NCBI GenBank assembly: GCA_027622635.1
Contig: JAQBYK010000059.1
Span: forward strand, 1-7,003
DNA from: a bacterium
Lineage (GTDB): Bacteria; Patescibacteriota; Gracilibacteria; UBA1369; LOWO2-01-FULL-3
Length of the DNA stretch: 7,003 bases
Reading direction: 5' to 3'
The notes beneath the pieces were generated by a model that was not told where the DNA came from, did not search any database, and saw nothing but the letters and a program-made list of their open reading frames with translations. Positions 6,559 through 7,003 of this stretch are shown here, one piece after another (the stretch's first letter is position 1; every line of letters begins with the position of its first letter). A program made the translations under genes and the position numbers.

Positions 6559-7003
6559 TGAGGATTTTTCTATTGGACAATTTTGACTCTTTTACGTTCA
6601 ACCTTGTTGATTACTTTAGGCTGCTTGGCTGTGACGTGCATGTATATAGAAATACTATTGATCCCGGCAAGGTTGAAGAAATAGATCCGGATTTGATAGT
6701 TTTCTCACCGGGCCCATCGGTCCCATCCAAGGCCGGTAATATGATGAAAATCATTGATCTTTACCATAAGCGCTATCCCATGTTCGGAGTCTGTCTTGGA
6801 CATGAGGCTATCATTGAATACTTTGGTGGAACCCTTAAATTTGTTGAGCCCGTACACGGAAAGAGTAGCCCGATTAGTCATGATGGGAAAACAATTTTTG
6901 CAGGGATTAGTCAAAATTTCTCTGCCGGAAGGTACCATTCTCTCTGTGGAGATAACGTGCCGGATTGTCTCGACATTTCGGCAACCCATGGTGACCTGGT
7001 AAT
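6558..7003 (+). CDS. trpG: Anthranilate synthase component II, glutamine amidotransferase (partial, runs off right edge)
   Basis: Class I glutamine amidotransferase subunit that releases ammonia from glutamine for TrpE. The frame opens at the ATG sharing one base with the trpE TAA (TAATG) and stays open for 148 codons to the window edge; a full protein is about 190 residues. Family landmarks are LLDNFDSFTFNL (5-16), SPGPSVPSKAG (50-60, oxyanion region), nucleophile Cys79 in GVCLGHEAI (77-85), VHGKSSPI (99-106) and GRYHSL (124-129). The usual GHQ after the nucleophile is GHE here (Glu83). The His-Glu pair completing the catalytic triad lies beyond the edge and cannot be checked. PabA is similar and some bacteria share one subunit, but direct coupling to trpE favours TrpG. 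The visible part contains no tryptophan. The downstream genes of the operon are not in view. Confidence 0.94.
   Translation, partial: MRIFLLDNFDSFTFNLVDYFRLLGCDVHVYRNTIDPGKVEEIDPDLIVFSPGPSVPSKAGNMMKIIDLYHKRYPMFGVCLGHEAIIEYFGGTLKFVEPVHGKSSPISHDGKTIFAGISQNFSAGRYHSLCGDNVPDCLDISATHGDLV

Noticed and set aside
6705..6989. Minus-strand 94-codon frame at the right end
   Set aside because: It is antisense to trpG, whose plus-strand translation has the full class I amidotransferase motif set; the antisense protein has no recognisable features.
1..7003. CRISPR arrays, insertion sequences, tRNA or rRNA genes, long repeats
   Set aside because: Reading both strands showed no spaced direct repeats beyond the short operator array, no transposase-like protein and no cloverleaf or rRNA-like segment. 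Non-coding DNA totals under 200 bases.

Overview
The window is a gene-dense bacterial chromosomal segment, AT-rich by eye, with seven protein genes and almost no non-coding DNA. No mobile element, CRISPR array, rRNA or tRNA gene is visible. TGA serves as a stop (pcrA ends in an ATGA stop/start overlap) and no reading frame needs recoding, which argues against the TGA=Gly lineages. Promoters look sigma70-like (TTTACA/TATAAT and TTGACA/TAGTGT), while start codons almost all lack a Shine-Dalgarno sequence. Together with an O-antigen-ligase-like membrane protein and a short TrpR-family repressor, this is compatible with a Patescibacteria/CPR-type or similarly compact genome. That placement is an inference and I cannot confirm it from sequence alone.

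Layout: (1) 1-554, minus strand: the 5' part of a polytopic membrane protein resembling the O-antigen ligase/Wzy superfamily, running off the left edge. (2) 555-610: a very short divergent intergenic region with a near-consensus promoter for the rightward genes. (3) 611-4778, plus: pcrA (UvrD/PcrA helicase), ymdB (metallophosphoesterase) and ctpA (S41 C-terminal processing protease), joined by 4-nt and 1-nt overlaps and so probably one transcript. (4) 4779-4895: a 117-base gap with a possible terminator, a perfect -35 box and a trp-operator-like array. (5) 4896 to the right edge, plus: a TrpR-family repressor, trpE and the first two thirds of trpG, again joined by overlaps.

How they work together: the right half is a self-contained, apparently autoregulated tryptophan entry module. 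TrpE and TrpG form anthranilate synthase. The TrpR-like protein is encoded first in the same transcript, directly behind an element matching 14 of 18 positions of the E. coli trp operator as I remember it. That element has three ACT half-site cores at exact 8-base spacing. The roughly 714 residues encoded by the three trp genes in the window contain no tryptophan, whereas the other four genes have 13 in about 1572. The left operon combines DNA repair, nucleotide-phosphate hydrolysis and envelope proteolysis, with no obvious shared pathway.

I see no wholly new system. The best leads are the TrpR-like repressor with its operator array, the Trp-free operon and departures from family consensus in the TrpE and TrpG regulatory or substrate-contact motifs.
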